A stretch of DNA of 59,998 bases from Kibdelosporangium aridum (GCF_900176515.1 NZ_FWXV01000005.1:186617-246614); one strand, 5' to 3'. Numbered from the stretch's first letter, positions 21,755 through 30,605 are shown. Notes: generated from the sequence alone by a model not told the origin. Numbers and translations: made by a program.

Positions 21755-23134
21755 GTGAATACCAAGCAGGCGTGGGGTTTGGGGCTTGCTTCGTTGGCGT
21801 CGTTCATGATGGCGCTGGACAGCTTGGTCGTGACGACGACGCTGACCACGATCCGGCAGGACCTGGCGGCGTCAGTCGAATCACTGGAATGGACCGTCAA
21901 CGCCTACAACCTGGCGTTGGCGGTGTTGCTGCTGACCGGGGCGGTCCTGGGGGACAGGTTCGGCCGCCGCCGGATTTTCATCGCCGGCCTGGCCGTCTTC
22001 ACGGTCGCTTCGGTGGCGTGCGCGATGTCGGACACCATCGGCGCTTTGATCGTGTCCCGCGCCGTGCAGGGTGCTGGTGCCGCGATGGTGCTGCCACTGT
22101 CACTCACGCTGATCAGCGCGTTGTTCCCGCCGCGGCAGCGGGGCAAGGCGATGGGGCTCTACCTGGGCATCACGGGCCTGGCGACATTCAGCGGCCCGCT
22201 CATCGGCGGTCTCATCGCCGACGGGCTGGCCTGGCAGTGGATCTTCTGGCTGAACCTGCCGGTCGGCGTGATCGCGATCGTGCTCACGGCTCGCCGCGTC
22301 GATGAGAGCGTCGGCCCGAACGCCACCGTCGACTTTGGCGGCGTCGTCCTGGTCACCCTAGGCGCGTTCGGCGTGGTCTGGGGTCTGGTGCGCGGCAACA
22401 TGGCGGGGTGGAGCAGTGCGGAAGTGCTGGCCGCGCTGCTGCTGGGTGCCGCGCTGCTGGTGGCCTTCGTGTTCTGGGAACGACGGACGACCGCACCGAT
22501 GTTGCCGATGCGGTTCTTCCGGCTGCGGGCATTCGCCACAGCCACCTCGGCGAACTTCCTGGTGTTCGCTTCGCTCTACGGCACCCTGTTCTTTCTCGCG
22601 CAGTACTTCCAGACCGTGCTCGGCGACGGGCCGCTGCAGGCAGGTCTGCGGCTGATGCCGTGGACCGCGACGCTCATGGTGTTCGCGCCCATCGCCGGGC
22701 GACTGGCCGACAAGGTGGGCGAGCGGCGGTTCATGGTCGGCGGACTAGCCTTGCAGACCATCGGCGCGGGCTGGATCGCCGCGGTTACAAGCACCGATTA
22801 CCTCGAACTGCTGCCCGCGCTGATCATCGGTGGCGCTGGGCTGACCATGGCCATGCCCGCGGCGCAGAAGGCGGCCGTCGGAGCGGTCCAGCCACAGGAG
22901 ATCGGCCAGGCTTCCGGCGCCTTCATGATGCTCCGGATCTTCGGCGGGGTGTTCGGCGTCGCGATCTCGGTCGCCGTCTTCGCGAACGCCGGCGGCTACG
23001 CGTCAGCCGAAGAGTTCAGCCAGGGCTTCACGTCAGCGATGTACGCGGTCACCGCATTCGCGTTCATCGGCATGCTCATCGCCCTCGGCGTACCAGACAA
23101 AGCCAAAACACTGGAGGACGTCAATGCCCGCTGA
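21755..23134 (+). CDS. MFS drug exporter, DHA2 (14-TM) family
   Basis: The 459-residue protein is a proton-coupled efflux pump of the EmrB/QacA type. It begins LASFMMALDSLVVTTTLTTI, carries motif A after helix 2 (GDRFGRRRIF) and motif C-like text in helix 5 (GLATFSGPLIGGLIADG). Hydrophobic helices run to the C-terminus, consistent with 14 segments. The GTG start follows GGGGAG. It lies between the SigX5-like sigma factor and the PEP-mutase-fold gene, whose start it overlaps by 11 nt. Substrate is unknown. Self-protection or export of an organic compound is an inference. Confidence 0.92.
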   Translation: MNTKQAWGLGLASLASFMMALDSLVVTTTLTTIRQDLAASVESLEWTVNAYNLALAVLLLTGAVLGDRFGRRRIFIAGLAVFTVASVACAMSDTIGALIVSRAVQGAGAAMVLPLSLTLISALFPPRQRGKAMGLYLGITGLATFSGPLIGGLIADGLAWQWIFWLNLPVGVIAIVLTARRVDESVGPNATVDFGGVVLVTLGAFGVVWGLVRGNMAGWSSAEVLAALLLGAALLVAFVFWERRTTAPMLPMRFFRLRAFATATSANFLVFASLYGTLFFLAQYFQTVLGDGPLQAGLRLMPWTATLMVFAPIAGRLADKVGERRFMVGGLALQTIGAGWIAAVTSTDYLELLPALIIGGAGLTMAMPAAQKAAVGAVQPQEIGQASGAFMMLRIFGGVFGVAISVAVFANAGGYASAEEFSQGFTSAMYAVTAFAFIGMLIALGVPDKAKTLEDVNAR

Positions 23135-23864
23135 CCTGAAGGCGCACGCCGCGCGGTTGCGCGAGTTGCACAGCGGAAAGATGCTCGTACTGCCCAACGC
23201 ATGGGACGCGGCGAGCGCGAAAGTCGTGGCAGAAGCGGGTTTTCCCGCAGTAGCCACGACAAGTGCCGCCATCGCGGCGATGCTCGGTCATCCCGATGGG
23301 GAAGGTGCGCCGTGGCAGGAGATGTTCGCCGCAGCCGGGCGGGTTGCCCGGGCTGTGCCGGTTCCGGTCACTGTGGACGCTGAGGCCGGATACGGCATGC
23401 GGCCGCGTGAACTGGTGGACAGGTTGCTCGAGATCGGAGCGGTCGGCTGCAACCTCGAGGACACCGACCACCGAGCGGGTGGCCTGGTTGAGGCCGGTGC
23501 ACACGGCGAATGGCTCGCGGCCGTCCGGTCCGCCGCTGACGATGCCGGAGTCCCGATCGTCATCAACGCCCGTGTCGACACCTTCCTGCCTGGCAGGGAA
23601 GTTCACGAGCCGCTCGCCGAAGCGATCCGCCGGGGCCGGCTCTACCTGGACGCGGGCGTCGACTGCGTCTACCCGATCGGCGTACGGGACGAGGGCGACA
23701 TCGCCGCCCTCGTCACCGAACTACCCGGCCCGGTCAACGGCAACACCAGTGACGACTTGGACCTGGCCACACTCCAGGAACTGGGTGTGGCACGAGTGTC
23801 CTACGGGCCGCGCTTCTACTGGGCAGCCATGGCCAGCCTGAAAGCCGAGCTCACGCACGCATGA
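23124..23864 (+). CDS. PEP-mutase/isocitrate-lyase superfamily enzyme
   Basis: The 246-residue TIM-barrel protein belongs to the ICL/PEPM superfamily. It shows LPNAWDAASAKVVAEAGFPAV near residue 22, the metal-site motif VTVDAEAGYG near 85, NLEDTDH near 110 and VINARVDTFL near 145. The isocitrate-lyase loop signature KKCGH is absent (LEDTDHRAGGLV stands there), so a true isocitrate or methylisocitrate lyase is unlikely. C-C or P-C lyase, oxaloacetate hydrolase or carboxyphosphonoenolpyruvate-type activities remain possible. The gene overlaps the MFS gene by 11 nt and its end overlaps the convergent ABC permease gene by 14 nt. Confidence 0.85.
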   Translation: MPADLKAHAARLRELHSGKMLVLPNAWDAASAKVVAEAGFPAVATTSAAIAAMLGHPDGEGAPWQEMFAAAGRVARAVPVPVTVDAEAGYGMRPRELVDRLLEIGAVGCNLEDTDHRAGGLVEAGAHGEWLAAVRSAADDAGVPIVINARVDTFLPGREVHEPLAEAIRRGRLYLDAGVDCVYPIGVRDEGDIAALVTELPGPVNGNTSDDLDLATLQELGVARVSYGPRFYWAAMASLKAELTHA

Positions 23865-25149
23865 CGGTCGCGATGGGGATGCGGGCGGCCCTGATCGCCG
23901 GGATCAGGCCGCCCAGCAGCCCGGCGATGAGACCGGCGATCACCCCGGCGACGCCCGCCTGCCACGGGAAACTCAGGTCCTCCAGTGAGGCGAACCGGTT
24001 GCCGAACATCGAAGCCCCGACCTTGATCCCCGCGGCTCCGACCCCGATGGCCGCCGCCGCGGTCATCAAGCCCACGAGCAACGTCTCGGCCAGCACGATC
24101 CCGGCGAGCAGGATCCGAGGTGTTCCCACGGCCCGCCGCAACGCGAACTCCTCGATGCGTTCGCCGACCGTGGCCAAGCCGACGTTGAGAATCCCGGCCG
24201 TGCCGATCAGCAGGACGAGCCCTGCCATGCCCAGGAAGATCAGGCGCATCAACGCCAGTTGGTCCTCCACGCGTTCGCGGGACTTGACGGACTGGACGTA
24301 GATCTGGTCGCCGGGCATGCCCGAAGCGATCAGGCGCGCCTTCAACGTCTGTTCCAGGTCGTGTGCCTCGGGCGACATGAAGACCTGCAGCCGCATGTTG
24401 TTGCCGCTCAACGCGTTCGTGGGCAACCAGTTCAGCAGCTCGTCGGCGCGGACATACGCCATCGGCCCGTATCCGCTGCCGTCGTTGACCACGCCGATGA
24501 TCTGGGGCGTCGCATCCGCTGCCGCGCCGTCCATGTGCATCTGGGCGGGGACTCGGTGGCGTTCGAAGCCTTTGGCCGCTTCCTTGTTCAACACCAGCCT
24601 GGGTGCCAACGACGGTGCTGAGGCGAAGTCCAGCCATTGGCCGGATTCCTGGCGGAACGCACGGAACGGCCGGATGTCGCCGGTCAACGCGACCACGGTC
24701 AGTTCGATCGCGCGGCCGGGTGGCGCGTCGGTCTGGCTGCCGTCGTAGCAGTTGCCCTGGTTGTCACACCGCATGAACCGTCCGCCGCCGGGCTGGTCGA
24801 ACGGGCCTCCGCCGGGGTTCACCGGGGCCACGCCGGGTTCGCCGATGATCGCGCGGTTGTCGATCATCGCCACCGCTTCCGAGCGGCCCCGCAGGGTCTC
24901 GAGGGTGACCGGAGCGGCTTTCTCGTGTGGTGGCAGGTAGATCTGCAGCGTGCCGTCCTTGGCCATGTTCAGTTCCGACTCGGCCAGCACCTGGCGCTGG
25001 GCGAACTCCGAACCGGCCTGGACGATCACCACGGCGAGCACACCGAGGAACAAGCTCAGCATGGACAGGAACGTGCGCAGTTTGCGGGCCCGGATGCCTT
25101 GCCCGCCGATGATCACAGCGGACCGGAACCGGCCGGACAGCCTGATCAC
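23851..25149 (-). CDS. ABC transporter permease, MacB/FtsX type
   Basis: The 432-residue protein has one N-terminal membrane helix (residues about 28-48), a large extracytoplasmic MacB-like domain, and three C-terminal helices (about 300-322, 345-370, 395-415) carrying the FtsX signature region with GERIEEFALRRAVGTPR between the first two. The outside domain contains a close Cys pair (RCDNQGNCYDG near residue 130) that could form a disulfide. It starts with GTG overlapping the ATPase stop by 4 nt (GTGA). With the ATPase and adaptor it makes a MacAB-like mechanotransmission exporter or envelope-stress transporter. Substrate unknown. Confidence 0.9.
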   Translation of the reverse strand: MIRLSGRFRSAVIIGGQGIRARKLRTFLSMLSLFLGVLAVVIVQAGSEFAQRQVLAESELNMAKDGTLQIYLPPHEKAAPVTLETLRGRSEAVAMIDNRAIIGEPGVAPVNPGGGPFDQPGGGRFMRCDNQGNCYDGSQTDAPPGRAIELTVVALTGDIRPFRAFRQESGQWLDFASAPSLAPRLVLNKEAAKGFERHRVPAQMHMDGAAADATPQIIGVVNDGSGYGPMAYVRADELLNWLPTNALSGNNMRLQVFMSPEAHDLEQTLKARLIASGMPGDQIYVQSVKSRERVEDQLALMRLIFLGMAGLVLLIGTAGILNVGLATVGERIEEFALRRAVGTPRILLAGIVLAETLLVGLMTAAAAIGVGAAGIKVGASMFGNRFASLEDLSFPWQAGVAGVIAGLIAGLLGGLIPAIRAARIPIATVMRA

Positions 25150-25886
25150 ACGACCACCTGCTCATGGGCCGCGGCGAGCTTGCCGTCCTGCAACCGCAGT
25201 ACGCGGCCCATCCGGTTGGCGTGCGCGTGGTCGTGGGTCACCAGGATCAGTCCGCAGCCGCGATCAGTGGCTGAGTGCAACGCGTCGATCACCAGGTTGC
25301 CGGTCTCGGTGTCCAGCGCGCCGGTCGGCTCGTCGGCCAACAGGATCCTGGGTTCACGCACCAGCGCACGGGCGATGGCGACCCGTTGCTGTTCACCACC
25401 GGACAGCCTGGGCGGCTTGTTCTTGGCCAGGTGCGCGATGCCGACCTGCTCCAGCGCGGCCATCACGCGGGCGCGCCGCTTGCGCCGCGGCAGCCAGCCT
25501 TGGCCGTTGACCAGCGCCATCGCCACGTTCTGCGCCGCGGTGAGGTTCTTGAGCAGGAAGAAGCGCTGGAACACGAACCCGAACCGGGCACTGCGCAGCG
25601 CCGCCGCCCTGCGCTCGGCGATCCGCGAGATGTCCTGCTCCTCCAGCAGGTACTGGCCGCTGTCCGGCCGGTCGAACAGGCCGATCAGACTCAGCAAAGT
25701 GGACTTCCCCGACCCGGACCGGCCGAGGATGGCCACGCTCTCTCCACTGTGGACAGTCAGGTCCACGCCGTCGAGAATCGTCCGCGGTTGCTCCTGGCCC
25801 TTGAGCGTCTTGGTGATCCCGGCGAGCCGGATCAGCGCGGGCGACCCGATGGGCTGTGTCATGTCTGTGGCGATTCCGGGGGTCAC
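25146..25886 (-). CDS. ABC transporter ATP-binding protein, LolD/MacB type
   Basis: The 246-residue ATPase has Walker A GRSGSGKST, Q-loop FVFQRFFLL, signature LSGGEQQRVAIARALV, Walker B ILLADEPTGALD and H-loop LVTHDHAHA. This is the MacB/LolD/FtsE-like subgroup that pairs with FtsX-type permeases. The start is set at GTG 25886, which overlaps the adaptor stop codon by 4 nt (GTGA) and gives translational coupling. An ATG at 25862 is the alternative. The reading frame runs open far upstream, but that part lies antisense to codon usage over the adaptor gene and is not coding. Confidence 0.93.
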   Translation of the reverse strand: MTPGIATDMTQPIGSPALIRLAGITKTLKGQEQPRTILDGVDLTVHSGESVAILGRSGSGKSTLLSLIGLFDRPDSGQYLLEEQDISRIAERRAAALRSARFGFVFQRFFLLKNLTAAQNVAMALVNGQGWLPRRKRRARVMAALEQVGIAHLAKNKPPRLSGGEQQRVAIARALVREPRILLADEPTGALDTETGNLVIDALHSATDRGCGLILVTHDHAHANRMGRVLRLQDGKLAAAHEQVVV

Positions 25887-26875
25887 TTGCCCGGACCTCC
25901 CTGGGCGTCCTGCGGCGCCGGTGGCAGGTTCGGGCCGGGCACGGCCACCGTCTCGTCCCCGGTCAGGCCGGACTTGATCTGCACGACCTTGCCGTCGGTC
26001 AGGCCGAGCACGACGTCCTTGGTCACCCGCTCGCCGCCCGTGCCCATCACGTCCACTTTGCCCTTGCCCTGGCCGCCAGCGACCGCCTCGACCGGCAGGA
26101 CCAGGACGTTCGTCGCCTTCTCGGTGATCACCTCGATGGTCGACTCGGCTCCGTTGATCAGCTTCACGTCCGTCGGCGCGGTGCACACCAGCCGCATCCC
26201 GGTCGGCTCGGACGGTTCCTGCTTCTTCTTCTCCTGTTGCGGGCCGCCGATCGTCGGGGGAGCGGGCGGCGCGCTGCTGCCCGACGGCGGAGCAGGATTC
26301 TCGACGGGTGGCGGCGGCTCGGGAATGGTGCCCGCGGGCAACGCGGCGATCGTGCCGAGCACGGCGCACGGGAACGGCCCCGGACCGTTCTTGATCTGCG
26401 CCTGCACCGACGACAGCGTGTCCGACAGTTGATACGCCTGCTCGCCCTTGATCTCCGCGACGATGCCGTACCCGACGTGTTTGGCGGACACGATCGGCTG
26501 GCCTGCTTGGACGTTGGCCTTGTCGTCGGCCAGCCGCCCGCTGAAGATCGCCCCAGCCGGGATCTCCACGGACGTCGGCCTGCCGCCCGCGAAGACGTTG
26601 GCCACCTTGGTCGGTTTCACCGGCGTCTTGTCCGGCGCCTTCACGTCCAAGTAGCGCACCTGGCCCGCGACCGGCGACACCAGCCCGAACGTCGGGTTGA
26701 TCGTCACCTTGCCGCTCAGGCTGACCTTGTTGGTCAGGTCCTGACGGGTCGGCTTCGCAGTCGTCATCTGCGTGCCGCGCGGAGCCATTCCCGGCGGAGT
26801 CTGTTCCTCTGGTGCCGGCGTACTGCACCCGGTGACGACGAGCAGCGCCACAACGAGCGCGGAAAAAGTGCGCAC
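25883..26875 (-). CDS. Periplasmic-adaptor-like lipoprotein of the ABC operon
   Basis: About 330 residues. The N-terminus VRTFSALVVALLVVTGCS is a lipoprotein signal with lipobox VTGC. The body resembles RND/MacA-type adaptors of Gram-positives: a lipoyl/barrel-like part (VSLSGKVTINPTFGLVSPVAG and VQAGQPIVSAKHVGYGIVAEI), a Pro-rich insert with EKKK (about 205-235), then a C-terminal barrel (VLVLPVEAVAG and VVLGLTDGKVVQIKSGL). There is no long coiled-coil hairpin. The GTG at 26875 is chosen because GGGGGT lies 7 nt upstream. An ATG at 26911 would add 12 residues before the signal. First gene of the adaptor-ATPase-permease operon. Confidence 0.85.
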   Translation of the reverse strand: MRTFSALVVALLVVTGCSTPAPEEQTPPGMAPRGTQMTTAKPTRQDLTNKVSLSGKVTINPTFGLVSPVAGQVRYLDVKAPDKTPVKPTKVANVFAGGRPTSVEIPAGAIFSGRLADDKANVQAGQPIVSAKHVGYGIVAEIKGEQAYQLSDTLSSVQAQIKNGPGPFPCAVLGTIAALPAGTIPEPPPPVENPAPPSGSSAPPAPPTIGGPQQEKKKQEPSEPTGMRLVCTAPTDVKLINGAESTIEVITEKATNVLVLPVEAVAGGQGKGKVDVMGTGGERVTKDVVLGLTDGKVVQIKSGLTGDETVAVPGPNLPPAPQDAQGGPGK

Positions 26876-27029
26876 CAGTTGACCCCCAAGGTCCGGTTCA
26901 TGGTGATTCATTCACGGTGTTACTGACACTGACGCCACGCAGCCGGGAAAGGTTGCGTCGAGCGTCACCCCGGAACACCGCATTTGATCTTGCACTGGCC
27001 CCCAGCCTCAGTCAGGCTATCGGGGTGGC

Positions 27030-27998
27030 ATGGCGCGTTCGAGGAGGGGGACCCTGAGCGATCAGACCGTCACTGAAGGAAACGACCTCAATGCCCAGGT
27101 AGACCGGATCACAACCACGATCGCGCCAGCCGAGCACGCCGAACATCGTGCACTGGCGCGCAAGTGGCTCGCCTCCGCCGGTCCTGGGTCTTCAGTGGCA
27201 CATCGGATCACGGTGGCACGCGGCTACATCAAGCTGCTCGCCGCCGGAGTGTGGGGCGTTGACGAGAGTTGGCGTGGCGAGGTCCGTGACCTCGTGCACG
27301 CGTTGCGGCCGACCGAGGACGACCAGGCCAACGCGTCCGGTGAACAGCTGGACGAGCTGTACGCGCTGATCGCGATCGGCCTGGCGTTGCTGTTGCAGGA
27401 CGCCAATCTGCACGGCGGCGCGGGCCCGGACCTGATCGCCAAGTCGGCGTGGGACGAGACCCAGGAACTGGCCGCGTTCGCCGACGAGTCCGTTGTCGGC
27501 AAGTACCTCGTGCACTCGACCCAGTTGCACGCACGCGTGGCGACGGAGTCCGAGGTGCAGAGCGTCGTCGAGCTGGCGATGGCGGCCGCGGACGACCCGA
27601 ACGCGGAACTCGTTGCCGCGCTTGAGGCTGAAGGCCTGCATGCGGAGCTGATGGACAGCGTGTGGGTGATTGACGGCGACTTCCGCACGCCGTTGCGTGC
27701 CGCTGCCCGGGCCGCGACGCTGATCGGCAGCCCATGCGTCGTTCTGGCCCGCAATACCAAGAAGTCCACAGTGTTGCTGTGGCGGGACTCGACGCTGGCG
27801 ATGGCGGACTCGACCGTGCCGAGGTGGCGGGTCTACCGGATCGTGCCGCCGACCACGCCGCAGTCGAAGTTCGGCGGCGGTGAGGGCCTGCCGTCCACCC
27901 GGGACATCTTCCCGCTCGCGCCAGCCCCCGAGCAGGTCCGCACGCTGGCCGAACAGGCCGGGGTGCAGCTGCCGATGCTGCTCGCGGCCCTGCGCTAG
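27030..27998 (+). CDS. Uncharacterised two-part soluble protein
   Basis: The 322-residue protein is not one I can assign. Residues about 20-180 look largely helical (HRALARKWLASAG, then LARGYIKLLAAGVW-like stretches) and the C-terminal half is alpha/beta (VVLARNTKKSTVLLWRDSTL, then WRVYRIVPPTTP). There is no signal peptide or membrane segment. Codon usage is normal for the window. It lies 35 nt divergent-free upstream of a hairpin and 67 nt before a receptor Ser/Thr kinase in the same direction, so it may be read with the kinase or be its substrate. That is inference. The ATG at 27030 lacks a clear ribosome-binding site. Confidence 0.75.
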   Translation: MARSRRGTLSDQTVTEGNDLNAQVDRITTTIAPAEHAEHRALARKWLASAGPGSSVAHRITVARGYIKLLAAGVWGVDESWRGEVRDLVHALRPTEDDQANASGEQLDELYALIAIGLALLLQDANLHGGAGPDLIAKSAWDETQELAAFADESVVGKYLVHSTQLHARVATESEVQSVVELAMAAADDPNAELVAALEAEGLHAELMDSVWVIDGDFRTPLRAAARAATLIGSPCVVLARNTKKSTVLLWRDSTLAMADSTVPRWRVYRIVPPTTPQSKFGGGEGLPSTRDIFPLAPAPEQVRTLAEQAGVQLPMLLAALR

Positions 27999-28005
27999 CC
28001 CGGTA

Positions 28006-28041
28006 GATCAGCCCGGCTACGATGCGTGGCCTGGGCTGATC
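28006..28041 (+). terminator. Inverted repeat between the unknown gene and the receptor kinase
   Basis: GATCAGCCC at 28006-28014 and GGGCTGATC at 28033-28041 are perfect complements, extended by GG/CC inside, with a loop of about 14 nt. It begins 8 nt after the stop of the preceding gene and ends 24 nt before the kinase start. Terminator, attenuator, or a dyad regulator site are all possible. Confidence 0.5.
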
Positions 28042-28065
28042 ACACAACTGGGGTGGGGGTAAGCC

Positions 28066-29763
28066 GTGAGGGTTGTGGCAGGCAGATACGCCATCCGCGA
28101 CGAGCTCGGCCGCGGTGGGATGGGCGTGGTCTGGCGCGCCGACGACCAGGTGATCGGCCGCCAGGTGGCGTTGAAGGAAATCCCGCCGCCGCAGGGCGTG
28201 ACCGGCGACGACCGGGCGGTCTATCTGGAACGTGTGCTGCGCGAGGCACGCACGGCCGGGCGCCTCAACGACCCCGCTGTGGTCACGGTGTACGACGTGG
28301 TCAGCGAGAACGGCGCCACGTTCATCGTGATGGAGCTGGTCGAGGCGCCGACCTTGGCCGACATCATCGCCGCGGAAGGGCCGCTGCCCGCCGAACGGGT
28401 CTCGTCGATCGGCCTGCAGGTGCTCGGCGCGTTGGAGACCGCGCACGCGGCCGGGATCGTGCACCGGGACGTCAAGCCCAGCAACATCATGGTGATGCAG
28501 GGTGACCGGGTGAAGCTGGCGGACTTCGGCATCGCCAGGGCGATGGACGACCCGAACCTGACCATGACCGGCGGCATCATGGGCTCGCCCGGCTACATGT
28601 CGCCCGAACTGTTCTCCGGTTCCCAGCCGTCGCCCGCGACGGACCTCTGGGCCTTGGGCGCCACGCTGTTCCACGCGGTCGAGGGGCGTTCGCCGTTCAA
28701 CCGTGAGACAACGGCTGCCACGATGCACGCGATCATGTACGACGACCCGCAGCTCACGCGCTGCCAGGGGCCGTTGGCGCAGGTCATCTTGGGTTTGCTG
28801 ACGCAGTCGCCGGAAGCCCGTCTCACCGTCGCGCGCACGCGGGAGCTGCTGTCGAGTCCGGTTTCCGACCGTACGCAGGTCGTCGAGCAACACACGCAGG
28901 TTGTCGACGCGCCGACCGTGCAGGTGCACGCGGTGCGTCGGGACACGCGTCCGCGTGAGCCATGGCAGGAGGCTTACCCGGAGGAAGCGCCGCTTGCCGC
29001 GCCCGCCCCTGTGAGCTGGGGTGAAGACCAGTGGGGAACGCCGTCGGCGGAGAAGAAGAACGGCAACCGCAAGCGGGTTCTCTTGTTGTCCGGCGCGGCC
29101 GTGGTCGTGGTGGGCGCGTTGCTCGCGGTGTTCCTGATCTTGCCGAGTGGGCAGGAGGGCGAGGCCGCGGGCAAGCCGGTAACCAACGTCGGCGAAACGG
29201 AGTCGCAGAGCGTGATCGCGACCCCGGTGTTGCCGTCGTCCGTGCCGCCGTCGTCCACTGTGTCCTCGGCGCCACCGCCGAGCACGGTCACCGTGACCAA
29301 GTCGGACACCCCGATCAAGCAGCCCAAACCAACGGGCGGCCAGCAGCCGGTCGGCACGCCGCCCCCGCCGCCACCCGACAAACCGCAGCGCAATCTGGTT
29401 CAGATCACCCGCTACAACCACCCCAAGGGGCCGCATTTCACGGCCACGCCGAATGTCCCGGCGCCCGCGGGGTTCAACCGCGAGTTCCCGATGGGCTGGC
29501 TGGTCGCCGACGCCGAAACAGGCACCAAGCGGCTGTACGCGTGCCAGCTCAAGGGTTCGGAAGACCGGATGACCTCAGTGGACCCGGGCTGTGAGGGGCA
29601 CACCCAGGTCGGTGTGCTCGGCTACATCTTCACCAGCAAACCGGCGGGCGTGAACAGCCGGGGACTGTTCCGGTGCACCTACTCCGGCGGGCACTACGAC
29701 TCGACCGACGCCAAGTGCGAGGGCTACAACCCCGAGTTCCAGTTCGGCTACATCCTGGTCTGA
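28066..29763 (+). CDS. Receptor-type Ser/Thr protein kinase with Cys-containing extracellular repeat domain
   Basis: The 565-residue PknB-like Hanks kinase has the Gly loop LGRGGMGVVWRA, Lys in QVALKEI, the catalytic loop IVHRDVKPSNIMV and DFG in LADFGIARA, all in residues about 5-265. A single membrane helix (VLLLSGAAVVVVGALLAVFLIL, about 340-362) follows a basic stretch, then a Ser/Thr/Pro-rich linker. The extracellular end (about 440-565) has repeats with RYNHPKGPHF, RLYACQLKG, SVDPGCEGHTQVGVLGYI and FRCTYSGGHYDSTDAKCEG, reminiscent of DUF5648-type repeats seen in secreted proteins. It is not a PASTA domain. The ectodomain probably senses a wall or environmental ligand. Start GTG. Confidence 0.93.
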   Translation: MRVVAGRYAIRDELGRGGMGVVWRADDQVIGRQVALKEIPPPQGVTGDDRAVYLERVLREARTAGRLNDPAVVTVYDVVSENGATFIVMELVEAPTLADIIAAEGPLPAERVSSIGLQVLGALETAHAAGIVHRDVKPSNIMVMQGDRVKLADFGIARAMDDPNLTMTGGIMGSPGYMSPELFSGSQPSPATDLWALGATLFHAVEGRSPFNRETTAATMHAIMYDDPQLTRCQGPLAQVILGLLTQSPEARLTVARTRELLSSPVSDRTQVVEQHTQVVDAPTVQVHAVRRDTRPREPWQEAYPEEAPLAAPAPVSWGEDQWGTPSAEKKNGNRKRVLLLSGAAVVVVGALLAVFLILPSGQEGEAAGKPVTNVGETESQSVIATPVLPSSVPPSSTVSSAPPPSTVTVTKSDTPIKQPKPTGGQQPVGTPPPPPPDKPQRNLVQITRYNHPKGPHFTATPNVPAPAGFNREFPMGWLVADAETGTKRLYACQLKGSEDRMTSVDPGCEGHTQVGVLGYIFTSKPAGVNSRGLFRCTYSGGHYDSTDAKCEGYNPEFQFGYILV

Positions 29764-30605
29764 AGCAGTTCGTCGACCTCGGCCCTGGTCGGCGCGGTGG
29801 CCGGTCCGTGCCTGGTGACGGCGATCGCGGCGGCGGCGTTGGCACGTGTCGCGGCCGTCGTGAGGTCGTTGCCGCGCAACAGTTCCGCGGCGAGCACGCC
29901 GCAGTGTGCGTCTCCGGCGCCGTTCGTGTCCACGGCTCGCACCGCGAAGCCCGGGATGTGCGTGGCGTGTCCGTGTTCGATGATCGTGCAGCCGTTCGGG
30001 CCTTCCCGCCGGATGACCGTCGGCACGTCCACATCGGACAGCTTGGTGGCCTCGGTGGCGTTGCTGCTCAAGATGTCCACGTAGGCCAGCACCGCGCGCC
30101 ACGTTTTTGCCGGGATGTCGGCGACCAGCGGGCTCGGGTCGAGCAAGACCTTGGCTTCGACGCGCGGCAGCCAGTCGATGAGGGCGTCCACGTTGTGCTG
30201 ATGGGTCAGGCTGTACCCGGTCACGTAGACGATGTCGTCCGGTGTCGTGTCGACCGGGGTGAAGTGGCCTTCGGCGCCTGGGCTGGTCACGAACGTGCGC
30301 TCGCCGTCGCTCTCGACCAGTGCGACGGAGATGCCGGAATCCGGTTCGGTGGCCGGGTGGGCAACGAGAACGCCTTCGGCCGCCAAGGCGGCGCGGATCA
30401 AATCGCCGTAGGTGCCTGAGCCGTGGCTGCCCGCGTACACCACCTCGGCGCCCGCTCGCCGGGCCGCGGCCATGACATTGAAGCCGCCGCCGGCGGTCTG
30501 CAGGAAGTCGGAGGCGAGCACGTCCCCGCCGCGCGGAGGCATCTTGTCGATCCGCAGGACCAGGTCGACCACGACCTGTCCGGTGTGGACCAACCGGCCG
30601 CTCAC
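29748..30605 (-). CDS. PfkB-family sugar/nucleoside kinase
   Basis: The 285-residue ribokinase-fold enzyme has GGDVLASDFLQTAGGGFNVMAAARRAG near residue 25-50 (PfkB signature 1 region) and DTNGAGDAHCGVLAAELL near 225 (signature 2, with the catalytic Asp in GAGD). Substrate is a sugar, nucleoside or related alcohol. It overlaps the ADP-ribosylglycohydrolase gene by 4 nt (ATGA), a firm sign that the two act together, for example hydrolase release of a ribose compound followed by phosphorylation. Its end overlaps the convergent kinase gene by 16 nt. Confidence 0.9.
   Translation of the reverse strand: MSGRLVHTGQVVVDLVLRIDKMPPRGGDVLASDFLQTAGGGFNVMAAARRAGAEVVYAGSHGSGTYGDLIRAALAAEGVLVAHPATEPDSGISVALVESDGERTFVTSPGAEGHFTPVDTTPDDIVYVTGYSLTHQHNVDALIDWLPRVEAKVLLDPSPLVADIPAKTWRAVLAYVDILSSNATEATKLSDVDVPTVIRREGPNGCTIIEHGHATHIPGFAVRAVDTNGAGDAHCGVLAAELLRGNDLTTAATRANAAAAIAVTRHGPATAPTRAEVDELLQTRM

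Noticed and set aside
25887..26828. Upstream extension of the ABC ATPase frame
   Set aside because: Gln/Arg/Gly-rich out-of-phase shadow of the adaptor gene. The GTGA junction sets the real start.
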